From: Mycoplasma_N cavipharyngis
Lineage (GTDB): Bacteria > Bacillota_I > Bacilli_A > Mycoplasmatales > Mycoplasmoidaceae
Length of the DNA stretch: 64,000 bases
NCBI RefSeq assembly: GCF_042984175.1
Contig: NZ_CP155569.1
Location: forward strand, 62,001-126,000
Direction: 5' to 3'
The first letter of the stretch is position 1; each line of letters starts with the position of its first letter. Shown here piece by piece: positions 22,676-32,732 of this stretch. The notes under the pieces are model-generated. The model was not told the origin of the DNA and searched no databases. It worked only from the letters and a program-made list of their open reading frames with translations. The position numbers were made by a program, and so were the translations under genes.

Positions 22676-25600
22676 TTAAAACATTCAAAAAACTCTTTGA
22701 TAAATTTTATTAAAGAGTTTTTTTATTGGTTTTTTAATATTTCACCTGCTCCCCCTACTTTCATCAATCACCAAATTAGGGTTGTTACCATTTGCATTAT
22801 ATTTAATTGCTTGACCCAAATCAGCTTTAGTAATTGAATTACCACCACTCACCCCCCCACTAATAGAAGCAAAAAACATTTGTGGACTTTGATTAAACAT
22901 CTGCACTACTTGATCAATGCTTTTACCTCTCAAAACATCTTTTAAATCTTCTGGTTTTTTCCACTCAATAGTTGTACTTGTAGTACTAAATCCAGCTCAT
23001 TGATAAGTTGCTATTAGTGGGGCAATTTTTTTATTCTCATCAGCTGGTAAATTAATCGTTCAAGTCACAGTTCCAGCTAAATTGTTAGCTAATAAGCTAA
23101 AGGCTTTTTTCTTATCTTCTTCTGTTTTTTTAACTCATTCAGCATTGTTAGTTGTCACTGCATTCAAATCTAGTAAATCAGCTGCTGTAACTGCACTTGC
23201 AGGTTTTTTGATTAACTCATAATATTTTTGTTTTTTGGTTTCATCAGAAGTGTAAGCACTTTCAGTGAAGAGTTTAGAAGAAGTTTGATTAGTTGTACCA
23301 CTCACACTAGTTCCAATAAAACTAGTACTTAGTTTTTTCAATCCTTGATACACAAACGTTTTAGACTTTCATTTGCTTGGAAACTCTAAACTATTATTAT
23401 TACTAAACTTAAATGAAGGAACATTAACTTGAAAACTAATAGTTCCAGAAGTTGCATCTTTAGTTAAGTTAGTAATATACTGTTGATTAACATTGTGTAA
23501 ATCACTATGATTACCATTAATAATATCTGCTGTTGTTTTAGATGAATCAGCTAATAAATTACCTAAATAGTTGGTTTTAAGGGTGGCTGCAATTTTATCT
23601 TTAGTTATTTGATCATACCCCATTAAGTTGCCATCAGTAAAGAGATTTTGAATGCTCTTAGGTGCAGGCAGAACAATTGTGTTTGATTCTGATTGATCAT
23701 TTTGGTTTTGCTGCTTAGTCTTAGCCATATCCACATCAGTTCAAGTGCCTGTTTGATCTTCCACCTGCAACTGCCCCTTAACAAAGCCAGTCACAGTTTG
23801 ATTAATATTTTGATCAATTGTTCGTGTTTCATTTTTAGTTGCTTGAACTTCATGATTTTTAGGCAACAACCTTCCATTTGCAGAATATCCTGGCAGATAC
23901 ACTTTAAACTGATACTTTAGTGTACCACTAGTATCATCAAAGTCTAATTGCACTTTAGTGCGATCTAGTTGTTGTAAATAAACTTGATCAAATTGTTTAC
24001 TTGATTTTCAAAACTGGTTTTTTCCAGTTAAAATATTTTCAGCACTAATAACTTGAGCAAATTTGTTTTTGTATTGGCTTAGGTTGAGGTTATTGTTAGT
24101 GTTAGTCCCTGCTGGACTCTTCACTTCTTTAGCTAAATTTCCCTCATTCTGCAACTCACTCTCTACCTGATTCACGACATAAAAATAGCTCGTATAACTA
24201 TATAACCCATTAGTATTAGTATAAGCTGATTTGTATGGGGTATTCTCGCCTTGTCTAATCCCAAAACTACTAGGTTGCTTAATATTTGTCAATCATAAGT
24301 TAGGTGCAAGTCCAAAAAGTGCTGCATTGTTGTTGTTAGTGAAAAATGCGCGCAAGCCTGGAACAACACCGTTTGCACTTGGACTAATAATATCAGCATT
24401 GTTATTTGTCAACTTCAAAAAACTGATTTTATTATTCACTCCAGTAGTATTGTTTAAAGTTTGCCCACTAGGACTTAAACTAATTGTTTGATTGACATTA
24501 TCAGTAGTAGTTGCATCATAAAAAACATTGCCATCATATACAGGTGTGTATGCTTGGCGGCGGTGAGATCTAGCAAAGCTTTTAGCACTTACTAAATATG
24601 TTCTAAATGGTTTATAGCGGGTTCAGTGGATGGGGGAAGAATTGCCTGAAGATTTGTCTCCAGTGAAAAAACTGGGGCTTCAATTCCCACTAAATTGTCT
24701 CACCCCCCATCAGCCATGAGGGTCTTGTCCGTTTTTTCCACTAATAAAATCACTAATGTTGGGGGGGATGGTGTTATTGCCAGATGAATCTTTAAACTTC
24801 TTAAAATCACTTGCTTTAGGTACGGTTCATTTGATGCCTTGACTATTATCTGATCCGTTTTTATAAGATGTACCCGCATAAGGATCAGGTTGTCCCTGTT
24901 GGTTCCCTCCATTACTAGTCATCTGGACATTATTATCCCACATGTTCCCTTCAGTCCCATCAGCCCTACTATCCTCCTTCTGCTCAAACAACCCATAACC
25001 ATTAAATGATCTTATAGTATAAACACTATAAGTGTTTCAAATGTAGCTTGTTCCTGGTAAATATTGCTTAGTTTGTCCAATTTGATTAATTCAAGGATAA
25101 ATACTATCAGGTTCAGGAACTAGTAGTTCAGCATTGTTATTGTCTGAGAAGGGACCTTTTTGGTCTCTTGAAGCAGAATTATACTTACTAATAATATCTT
25201 GTTGCTGCATATAATACCCTGACATCTTAAAATCCTCACGCCCTACAAACAAGTTGACACTTTTAGTTTGAGGAGCAATAATTGCATTTGGATCATAATT
25301 CACATTGCTTTGACTAAAAATCATGGGCGCAACTAAATGGTTGTTAGCAAAGTTGAAGTAGGGTTGATTGCCTCCAGAGTCAACCATCATGTTGTTATTA
25401 AGACCATTATTAAAAGTAACATTACTATCAAACTGGTTATTACTATCTGGCACATCATTAAAATTACCAAAAGTTAGTCCTTTAATTGGAAAAGGCATTG
25501 ACCTTCATCTAGCTACTTGCTCATCTGTGTATTTTCAAGATTTGCTGTTGCCACTCCCTGTTTTCTCACTTGTAGCATACACATTAATTCCATATGGGCC

Positions 25601-26116
25601 ACGAATGCTTGGATCTTGGATTGGAAGTAGTCCTTCAGTATTACTTGTTTGCTGCAACGAATATCATGGAATGCCATACACTCCTAGTGGATCTTTTTCT
25701 GTTCCAATTCCTAATAAGTTGTTAGCAAGATCAAAGTAGGCGAGCTTAATTTTTAAGTAGTATCTAGGGATTTGTTTAATTTGGTTATTATTTAAGGAGA
25801 AGTATCTTGGAACATCTTGATGAATTGGGTTGGTGTATTGTGCTAGTGCTTGGGATTTGGTGACATTATTAGAATTTGCCCTAGTTGTTTGATCTTTAGA
25901 AGAATTTGGGTTAGGATCTTGACACATCTCTGTGTCACTCTCATTACTTGCATTTGCACACCAATCAAACGGATCAAGTACATATGAACTAACATCAATC
26001 ATTTGCTTTAAATGAGCATTATTAGCACTAATTTTATATAGTTTTGGGAAATGAGACTTTTCAAACTTGATGGGATAATTGCTATTACCAAATTGTAAAT
26101 TAATTAGAAAACATTT
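22676..26116 (-). pseudogene. Leucine-rich-repeat surface protein copy 1, no start or signal peptide (silent or broken copy)
   Basis: One uninterrupted frame (TGA as Trp) of about 1145 codons. It is open from 26116, where a TAA blocks it, but the first ATG is at 26002 and neither start gives a signal peptide or anchor; the text begins mid-repeat (FPKLYKISANNAHLKQMIDV). LRR-like units include FSLNNNQIKQIP, YFDLANNLLGIG and FNFANNHLVAP. The remainder is a long Asn/Ser/Gly-rich ectodomain-like region ending NPNLVIDESRGSR, after which the frame runs through the terminator to 22676. G+C and codon use (CCC, GGG, GGC) are clearly higher than in the neighbours. Likely a donor cassette or decayed adhesin-type gene. 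Confidence 0.6.
22687..22723. terminator. Bidirectional terminator
   Basis: A 12-bp perfect stem, AAAAAACTCTTT (22687-22698) and AAAGAGTTTTTT (22712-22723), has a 13-base loop and T-runs on both strands. It ends the copA transcript from the left and the LRR gene copy from the right. The LRR reading frame formally runs through it. Confidence 0.8.
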
Positions 26117-26168
26117 TTATTATCAAATATCAATCAAGATGTAATAATTAATTTATGTTATTAAAACT

Positions 26169-26190
26169 ATTAATTATTATTTAATAGTTA
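26169..26190. repeat. 22-bp direct repeat, right copy
   Basis: Exact second copy of the repeat at 22638-22659. It lies 53 bp beyond the 5' limit of LRR copy 1 and also forms part of a small dyad (AACTATTAA / TTAATAGTT). Confidence 0.55.
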
Positions 26191-26248
26191 GTTTTAAATT
26201 TAAATTTATTTTTGAAACAAAATAGTAAAAGAATCATAAAAATAAAAT

Positions 26249-26287
26249 AAAAATATCATGCATTAGATTTCTAAACATGATATTTTT
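26249..26287 (-). terminator. Terminator of the lipoprotein gene
   Basis: A 12-bp perfect stem AAAAATATCATG / CATGATATTTTT with a 15-base loop lies just downstream (leftward) of the lipoprotein stop at 26320. Confidence 0.75.
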
Positions 26288-26319
26288 ATTATTTATTTAA
26301 AAGTGAGACTGTTGGTTTA

Positions 26320-28180
26320 TTAAACCATTGTTTCTTTTGTTTTTTTCAAAAACTCACTCATTGCAGGGAATTGGTTTAAATCAGGGAATAATTTTGTATC
26401 AATAAAATATTTATAAACACTATAAAGTTCTTTTCGATTAGCAGTTTGACCCTGTTCTCCCTTATAGTGCAAGTCTCTTTTAACAATATTAAAATTATCA
26501 CTAATAGGGAAATTTTTAGGATCTACAAATGATAAAGCTTGATCTAAACTAATGTTAAATTGTGCTTGAAGCATTACTAAAGTTGCAAGAAGAACAGTTG
26601 AAGTAGGTTGAATTCCAAACAACTTTGTTTTTACATTATTTTTTTCAAAATCTTTCTTATCTTTATCAAATAAAAGTGAATTTCCACTTTCAATTTCTTG
26701 CATGTCTAAAGCAAGCATGTTCTCTCAAGAAATAGAAGGATCTAAAATAATTGCTTGACCTTCATGTCCATTAGTAAAATGTTTGATGTATTCTAATGCT
26801 TGTTCTCCTCTATAAACTGGATGAAGTTTATAGAGATAATTGTATTCACTTGAAGGATAAAGCTCTAATATTTTTTTAAAGTATTGATGCAACTCACTTC
26901 GAGATTGAGTGTCTGAAATAATTCTTCATTCTTTACCTTGATCTTGTCTGAAAAGTGAAGAACCAACAAAAATTAAATTCTTTTTATTTTTATCTAATTT
27001 TTCTTTTCCATGAACAATCAAATCTTCTAGTTTTTTATTATGTAAATTAACTAACTTATTATAATCATCTAAAAATTCTTTTTCATTTAATTCAGGCAGA
27101 TATTTATTTAGATATTTAGCTATATTAGAATAATTAAGTGGATAATCATGAATGTTAATTTTAGCTCAACTTAAATTTTTTTTATCTAAATCATCATTAA
27201 ATGCTTGAATATATTTTCCTGATAAATTATAAATACGGAACTTTTCTTCAAGAGTATAAAAATAATGATAATCAATTTGAGATGGTTTATCAGTTTTTAA
27301 ACTATCTCATGCTTGAAGAAGTTGCTCTTTTGTATAATGCTTTTTTTGATTTTTAATGTAATTAATGTAATTATCATTAATAAATTTATATGGTTGAGCA
27401 TTTCCATCAGATAAAATAACAATTTTATTAGCGTGTTTTAAGATAAAATCTCTAGCTTGTTTATTTAATGCAGTATAAGAAATATCAGGAATGTAAAAAT
27501 CAAATAAATTCACACACTTATCTAAATAAGGTTTTAAGTAGGCTCTTAGTTCTTGTTCAGTTCTTGGAAAAATTGAATAATCAGAAAAATAATCTGAAAA
27601 AGAATAATTTTCTAAATATTTGGGATTATCAAGAACTAATAATTTTCCTGAGTTAACATTAAATTGTTGTGAATATGTTTTTAATGCTACATCTCCATAT
27701 TTACTTAGTAAATGTGCAAAATTAAATCTTTGTGGTTCATTATTAAGTGTTTTTTGATAAGAATTGACTTCAGAATCAATTAAGTAAACTACATCATTAT
27801 AAGGGTGTTTATTTTCTTGTTTATTAATAAGTTGCAATTGAGCTACTAATGCAATAAAACTAGAAATAAAAAATTGTGATGCATTTCGAGATATAAAAAC
27901 ACTTGGATGTTCATTATATGCTGATTCAATTATTTCATTGTTGAATTTTTCAAATTTTAATCCTATTGGATCATTTTTTATACTTTCAAGATTTAAAGTT
28001 GGTTGATTAATATTACTATTATTTTCCTTCATTGTTTTTGAACTACAATTACATGGAGCAACTGAGTTTTGACTACATGAAGCAGCTATTAGTGAAGCGC
28101 TCATAATTAAAGGAAAAATTAATCAATTTTTTTTATAATTTTTATATTTTTTCTTATATATATATATATATATATTTCAT
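26320..28180 (-). CDS. Phase-variable lipoprotein with GT80 sialyltransferase-like domain (currently out of frame)
   Basis: The main frame (26320-28104, 594 codons, extended upstream through YKKKYKNYKKNWLIFPLIM) encodes a signal peptide with lipobox LIAASC, so the protein should be an outer-face lipoprotein. The body resembles family-80 GT-B sialyltransferases in order: VILSDGNAQ (the D-G catalytic motif, about 229 from the inner ATG), LIFVGSSLF, YLYKLHPVYRG (His-Pro CMP site, about 426), IILDPSISWENML, and FGIQPTSTVLL (Ser/Thr pair). The only good start is the ATG at 28178-28180, followed by AAA and (TA)10. With ten units the frame closes at once (M-K-Y-I-Y-I-Y-I-stop). Eight or eleven units would join it to the signal peptide. 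The inner ATG at 28104 gives a signal without its basic part. The family assignment is from motifs only. Confidence 0.6.
28155..28174. repeat. (TA)10 tract inside the lipoprotein start region
   Basis: Ten TA units lie two codons after the minus-strand ATG (28178-28180) and immediately before the basic part of the signal peptide. Loss or gain of units changes the frame, so this is a candidate slipped-strand ON/OFF switch. Confidence 0.85.
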
Positions 28181-29008
28181 ATGGATAAATTGCTTATTTA
28201 ATTAAATAAAATTTAGTTAATAAGAGTTTTTACATCTTTTAACTATTTAATATAATTATGACTGAAATTTTACATTTTTATTAATTTTCTAAAAAAAAAG
28301 GGATTATTGTGGATTAAAGAATGAAAAAAAATTTTTAAGAAAATTTGATATATCAGATTTTTATAAACCACTTCTGCATTGTTAAACTATTAATATGTAT
28401 AGCTAATTAAAGCATGAAGAAAAGACGCCATAATTTTCTTAAAACGGTCATATTATTTATTTGTGTTAATACTATTATCAAAAGTGTAGTAAATTTAATG
28501 CAACTTTGTTTGCAAAATTTTTGTGTTAAATAAAAGTATTATGCAACATCAATTTTTTCTTATAAATAATTTACTAATTAAATTAAAAACATACATATAG
28601 ATTATTCAAAAATCTTTTATTTTTTAATTTAAAAATAAGTTTTAAAATCAATTTTGAATATAAAAAGCATACGTTTTTAAGTTCTTTAATGTTGTATCAA
28701 ATAAATGTTTTTGTATGTAAACCAATATGATAATTTTTATTATATTTTTGAATTAATTTTTGATTATTTTGAATGTATTTAATAAATTCTAAAAAACCAA
28801 TTTTTCCTTATAATTTTATGATTGTTTATAGTTTAAAAATTAAACATTTTTAGCAATATAAAAATAGTTTTTTTAACTTTTTCACTAAGTAAAAGTTACT
28901 TAATATATGACTATAAAATAATATTATTTTCTAGTTTAAAATCTTTAAATAAACGTTTATTTTCACTATGATATTTTTCATATCTAGACAATAGAAAGAG
29001 TTTTTTAA
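28181..29008. other. 828-bp mostly non-coding stretch with one short ORF
   Basis: This A+T-rich region must carry the promoter of the leftward lipoprotein gene. I see no RNA gene. The only frame of note is a 39-residue plus-strand peptide at 28414-28533 (listed separately). Just right of the region, the end of LRR copy 2 is followed on its strand by AAAAAACTCTTT, which is half of the terminator stem found after copy 1, a hint that the second half was lost here. Confidence 0.4.
28414..28533 (+). CDS. Possible 39-residue membrane peptide
   Basis: ATG to TAA, 40 codons, starting MKKRRHNFLKTVILFICV: a basic N-terminus followed by one hydrophobic stretch. No ribosome-binding site is evident. It could be a small membrane peptide, a decayed signal sequence from a surface-protein gene, or chance in A+T-rich DNA. 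No function is assigned. Confidence 0.2.
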   Translation: MKKRRHNFLKTVILFICVNTIIKSVVNLMQLCLQNFCVK

Positions 29009-30237
29009 TTAATAAATCCAGCGATCAAGTGCAGCTGTGGCTCAAGTACCATAACCTGCGTTTTTAGCAGTAGTAACAGCACTATCAATCCCATCAGGAA
29101 CATCAGCCACTTGATAAGCAAAATCACGGTTAATGCCCCCTAAATAAGTGTGGCTGAAAAAGGGGTTATCTTTGCCATCACTAGTTAAACTATATAAATT
29201 CGCTCCAACTCAAATTCGGCGAAAATAAGGGTTGAAGTCAGTGGAAGAAGATCCAATTTGGTTGTTTCATGGAAAGATGGGTTTAGCCATCACATTTGTT
29301 GGGTTGTTTTTGATCATAATTTGCTTGGAGGAAGTCCCTGTAGGTTGTGGCATGGCAGTTCCAGATCCATTGGAGGAAGCAGGGTTCGCCCCTACCAGAC
29401 CACCCCCACTGTTTGGACCCCCACTATTTGACCCCCCACCAAACCCATACATAATCTGTCCTGCTGGACCTTCCCGATCGTTTGCACCAACCGTCAACTT
29501 CGGTCACAAATACCAGCTATCAGATGGTTTTTGCTGTGGTCAAAAATCAAGCAACTGGTTGTTAGCAAAACTAATTTTAGGTAAAGTTTGATTGACATCT
29601 GCTAGACCAATTCGTTGGATTTTGTCGTTGGCAAGACCTGTACTATCAAGACTAAACATGTTACTCCCCGATCCTGGTCTCACATTCACCATCCCCGTAC
29701 TATAATACTTATTCCAATTCGCTGGATTGGGTCCAGGTCCGTGCATTGCATTATAAAAGTTAGTATCTGCCACCTTCATTAATGATTGATGATAAAACCA
29801 GAACTGCAAGTAAGGTAGTGGTTTAATGCCTAATGGAGGAACATATTTAAGCCTATTACTACTAAAATTGATGTTAGTAAATAAGTTGGGAGATACAGAG
29901 ATTTGCTCAATTTGATTATGACTAAAGTCAATATTATTAATGTCTTTTGAAATCATTAAGCGGGTGGAACCAAAGTTGAGGCCTTTGGAACGATCATTAG
30001 CTTGTTTGCCTTGGATGAGACCATCTGAGTCAGTAGTAATGCCACTTGCTGAGTCATACATGTTATTGTCTGTGTTGTTGGCATTAGAAGAACCATTTTG
30101 CTGATTAACATACACTTCTCCTTTATTATTATTAAAATAAAAGTTGTCAGATGAGATGGCAGCAAGAAAGGTGGAGTAGTTTGTGATTTGTTTGTTGGAA
30201 TTGTTAGCAATGGAATTAGAAGAACCAGAGGTTCCAT

Positions 30238-30261
30238 TACTACTAGTAGTAGTAGTAGTAG
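30238..30261. repeat. Triplet repeat (ACT/AGT) in LRR copy 2
   Basis: A run of AGT triplets on the plus strand encodes consecutive Thr residues on the minus strand (PTTTTTTSSNG). Slippage would change linker length without changing frame. Confidence 0.6.
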
Positions 30262-30365
30262 GCAAATGCCCATAAGTTTTCTTAGGAAGTTCTGTCATCA
30301 ACCACTTCATGATGGCTTTGACTTCATCCCGATTCATAACATCACTCGCATCATAAGTGTAGGGT

Positions 30366-30411
30366 TCTTCAGAAGAAGAAGCAGAAGAAGAAGAAGAAGA
30401 AGAACCAGAAC
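30366..30411. repeat. Triplet repeat (GAA/TTC) in LRR copy 2
   Basis: An almost pure GAA run on the plus strand reads as a poly-Ser linker (GSGSSSSSSSASSSEEP) on the minus strand. Length changes would be in frame. Confidence 0.65.
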
Positions 30412-31699
30412 CACCTTGGTTCTGACTATCATCAGTAGAACCCAACCCCTTCCCATTAGTTCACAAACTTTTTAAGTACTGATAATAATCGTATTTGTCT
30501 TTAGTGGAAGAAGCAGGGGTAGCACCAGAAGCAGAAGTAGCAGACCCCCCATTCCCCTGGTTCATATTCATATTTGCAATCTCACTATCACTCAAATACC
30601 CCGTATTTTTCTGATTCATCCCATAACTACTAAAATTACCAATCACCCTAATTTGATTATGAGAAGCACTAATAGTTTTTAGTGCTGGAAAATTAGTAAA
30701 ATTAACATTAGGAAAATAGTGTAATTGATTATCATCAACTTTAAGTGTAGCAATCCCATCATATAAAATGTGATAATTAACTTTTTGAGTAATTGGATCA
30801 GGTTTAACACTTGCAACAAGATTGTAAATGCCAAGACCCCAGCGAATATAAGGATTAAAAATTTCAGCAATACTAGTTAAGTTGTTATTTGATAAGTCTA
30901 AAGTTAAGTTGGGCTTGTTGAGTGCATTAAATCAGTCATCTCGACTGAAACTAGTTTGTTTAGATTGATTAGTTGAACTAGTTCAGCCTAGAGTGGAGGC
31001 AATTGCTTGAGCAATTGCAGGTGTTGGGAATAGTTTGGATAATTTGTTGCCACTTGTTTCAATTTTAGGTCATTGGTCATTAGCAAACAACCCAGGTGGG
31101 GGTGCTTGTTTAACTAGTTTGACTTTTTTAGTACTTTGATCATAATGAACATATCTTAAGTTGATATAGTCATAGGCGTTGGCAGATAAAGTATTATCAA
31201 CTGAGTTTTTCACACTTGTTGACATAGTGATAATGCCTGTAGGTGGATTTTTTTGAGTGAATGATAAACCTTGGGATTTAGTTGATTTATCTTGCAAGGT
31301 GGAGATGTCTACACCTAAAGGAAGTGATGAAGATGAATTTCCTACTTGTCCTTGCTGATAAGCTAGAACTCGTGCTTGACTAGGAGCTAGTTGCTTTTTA
31401 GTTGTTGTGTTGTTTTTGACTTGCTGGTATATGCTAATACTACTTGTAGCACAAATAATGACTGTTAGGATGTAGCCTAAAGTTTTAGTTAGAGATGGTT
31501 TTTAAAATAAAATTTTTAAAAAAAATGATAACTAAGATAAGAAATATAGAAAATCATTTTAGTAATCTTAATTAGAAAAATCAAGCAAAAAATATAATTT
31601 TTAATTCAAATTTAATTGCTTATGTTAAAACCAAACTAGAATCGTTTATTTTTTTAAGAAGATTTGTTCCATAAAAGTATTTTTTTAGATATTTAAAAA

Positions 31700-31705
31700 T
31701 ATAAT
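31700..31705 (+). promoter_or_regulatory. -10 box and ribosome-binding site of dhaK
   Basis: TATAAT lies 34 bp before the dhaK ATG. A clear AAGGA at 31729-31733, 6 bp before the ATG, is one of the better Shine-Dalgarno sequences in the window. Confidence 0.55.
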
Positions 31706-31739
31706 TTAATTATCTACTAATAAGATATAAGGAAAAATA

Positions 31740-32717
31740 ATGAAAAAAATTTTAAATAATGTTAATGATGTTGTTGCAGAAATGATTCAAGGAATCACTT
31801 ATGCTAACAAAGATGTTTATAAAGTAGAAGACTATAATGTCATTGCAAGAAAAAATAGCAAAGACAAAGTTGTTTTAATTTCTGGTGGTGGAAGTGGACA
31901 CGAACCTGCACACGCGGGGTTTGTGGGATATGGCATGCTTGATGGAGCAGTTTTAGGTGAAGTATTCACTTCACCTGCAGTAGATCAAGTTTATGGTGCT
32001 ATTAAAGCAATTAATAAAAATCAAGGCGTATTATTAGTAATTAAAAATTACACTGGAGATGTGCTAAACTTTGAAATGGCTGGTGAAATGGCAAGTTCTG
32101 AAGGCATTAATGTTAAATCAGTGATTGTTAATGATGATATAGCAGTAGAAAATAGTTTATATACAGCAGGAAGAAGAGGAGTAGCTGGTACAGTTTTTGT
32201 GCATAAAATTGCTGGTAGTGCTGCTGAAGCTGGTCAAAGTTTAGATCAAGTTTATCAACTAGCACAAAAAGTAGTATCACGAACTAAAACATTAGGAATG
32301 AGTCTTGGTGGAGCAACAATTCCTGCTAGTGGTAAAAAAAGTTTTGAACTTGTTGAAGATGAAGTTGAAATGGGTCTTGGAATTCATGGTGAACCAGGAA
32401 CACATAAAGAAAAACTTGCTACTGCACATCAACATGTTGAAAAGATGCTGGAATTGTTATTAAAAGAAAGTGATCTTCAAGATGAAAAAATAGCAGTACT
32501 TGTTAATGGGCTTGGTTCAACAACATTAATGGAGTTGTATATTATTAATAAAGAAGTTAATCAACAATTACAAGCAAAAGGAATTAAGATTCATAAATCA
32601 CTTGTAGGAAATTATATGACTTCATTAGAAATGCCTGGCTTTTCGATTACTTTACTTAAATTAGATCCAGAAATAGAAAAATACTTAGATTTTGAAATTA
32701 AAAGCACATTATTTTAA
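31740..32717 (+). CDS. dhaK: PTS-dependent dihydroxyacetone kinase, subunit DhaK
   Basis: A 325-residue subunit that binds dihydroxyacetone covalently. SGGGSGHEPAHAGFVGYGML is the conserved N-terminal glycine-rich loop, and GLGIHGEPG near residue 217 carries the His that forms the hemiaminal with the substrate. It is the first gene of a tight dhaK-dhaL-dhaM operon. The product, dihydroxyacetone phosphate, enters glycolysis beside the product of fba. G+C is typical of the core genome, unlike the LRR genes around it. Confidence 0.95.
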   Translation: MKKILNNVNDVVAEMIQGITYANKDVYKVEDYNVIARKNSKDKVVLISGGGSGHEPAHAGFVGYGMLDGAVLGEVFTSPAVDQVYGAIKAINKNQGVLLVIKNYTGDVLNFEMAGEMASSEGINVKSVIVNDDIAVENSLYTAGRRGVAGTVFVHKIAGSAAEAGQSLDQVYQLAQKVVSRTKTLGMSLGGATIPASGKKSFELVEDEVEMGLGIHGEPGTHKEKLATAHQHVEKMLELLLKESDLQDEKIAVLVNGLGSTTLMELYIINKEVNQQLQAKGIKIHKSLVGNYMTSLEMPGFSITLLKLDPEIEKYLDFEIKSTLF

Positions 32718-32732
32718 GAGTTATTAAAAAGA

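Larger units (their letters stand above)
29009..31501 (-). pseudogene. Leucine-rich-repeat surface protein copy 2, start codon missing
   Basis: One uninterrupted frame of about 830 codons. It begins immediately after a TAA (31502-31504) with KPSLTKTLGYILTVIICATS, a good membrane anchor or signal, but there is no ATG, GTG or TTG before it. The first usable TTG (31297) lies beyond the anchor. LRR units are clear: LDLSNNNLTSIAEI, LKVDDNQLHYFP, IDFSHNQIEQISV, INFSSNRLKYVPP and ISFANNQLLDFW. Between them are Ser-, Thr-, Asn- and Gly-rich linkers, two encoded by triplet repeats. It ends NAGYGTWATAALDRWIY. G+C is visibly higher than in the flanks. It looks like a paralogue of copy 1 that has lost its start; a rare start codon cannot be excluded. 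Confidence 0.6.

Noticed and set aside
23693..25739. Plus-strand open frames inside LRR copy 1 (around 23693, 24231 and 25368), and similar ones at 29232 and 30188 inside copy 2
   Set aside because: They are shadows of the minus-strand frames, with low-complexity or proline-rich translations, no ribosome-binding sites and no family resemblance.
28155..28174. TA tract read as a promoter-spacer repeat, as in other phase-variable mycoplasma lipoproteins
   Set aside because: The tract lies downstream of the only good ATG and continues directly into the signal-peptide codons, so it acts on the reading frame, not on promoter spacing.
29009..31501. Restoring a start for LRR copy 2 by changing the T-run near 31517-31524
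   Set aside because: I tested run lengths 7 to 10 after the ATG near 31556. None reaches the anchor frame without meeting a stop, so simple slippage there does not explain the missing start.
22676..31501. PARCEL/DUF285-type mycoplasma repeats in the LRR genes
   Set aside because: The units follow a LxxLxxNxL pattern with long irregular linkers. The characteristic short amphipathic DUF285 unit with Trp-Asp-Thr-Ser spacing is absent.
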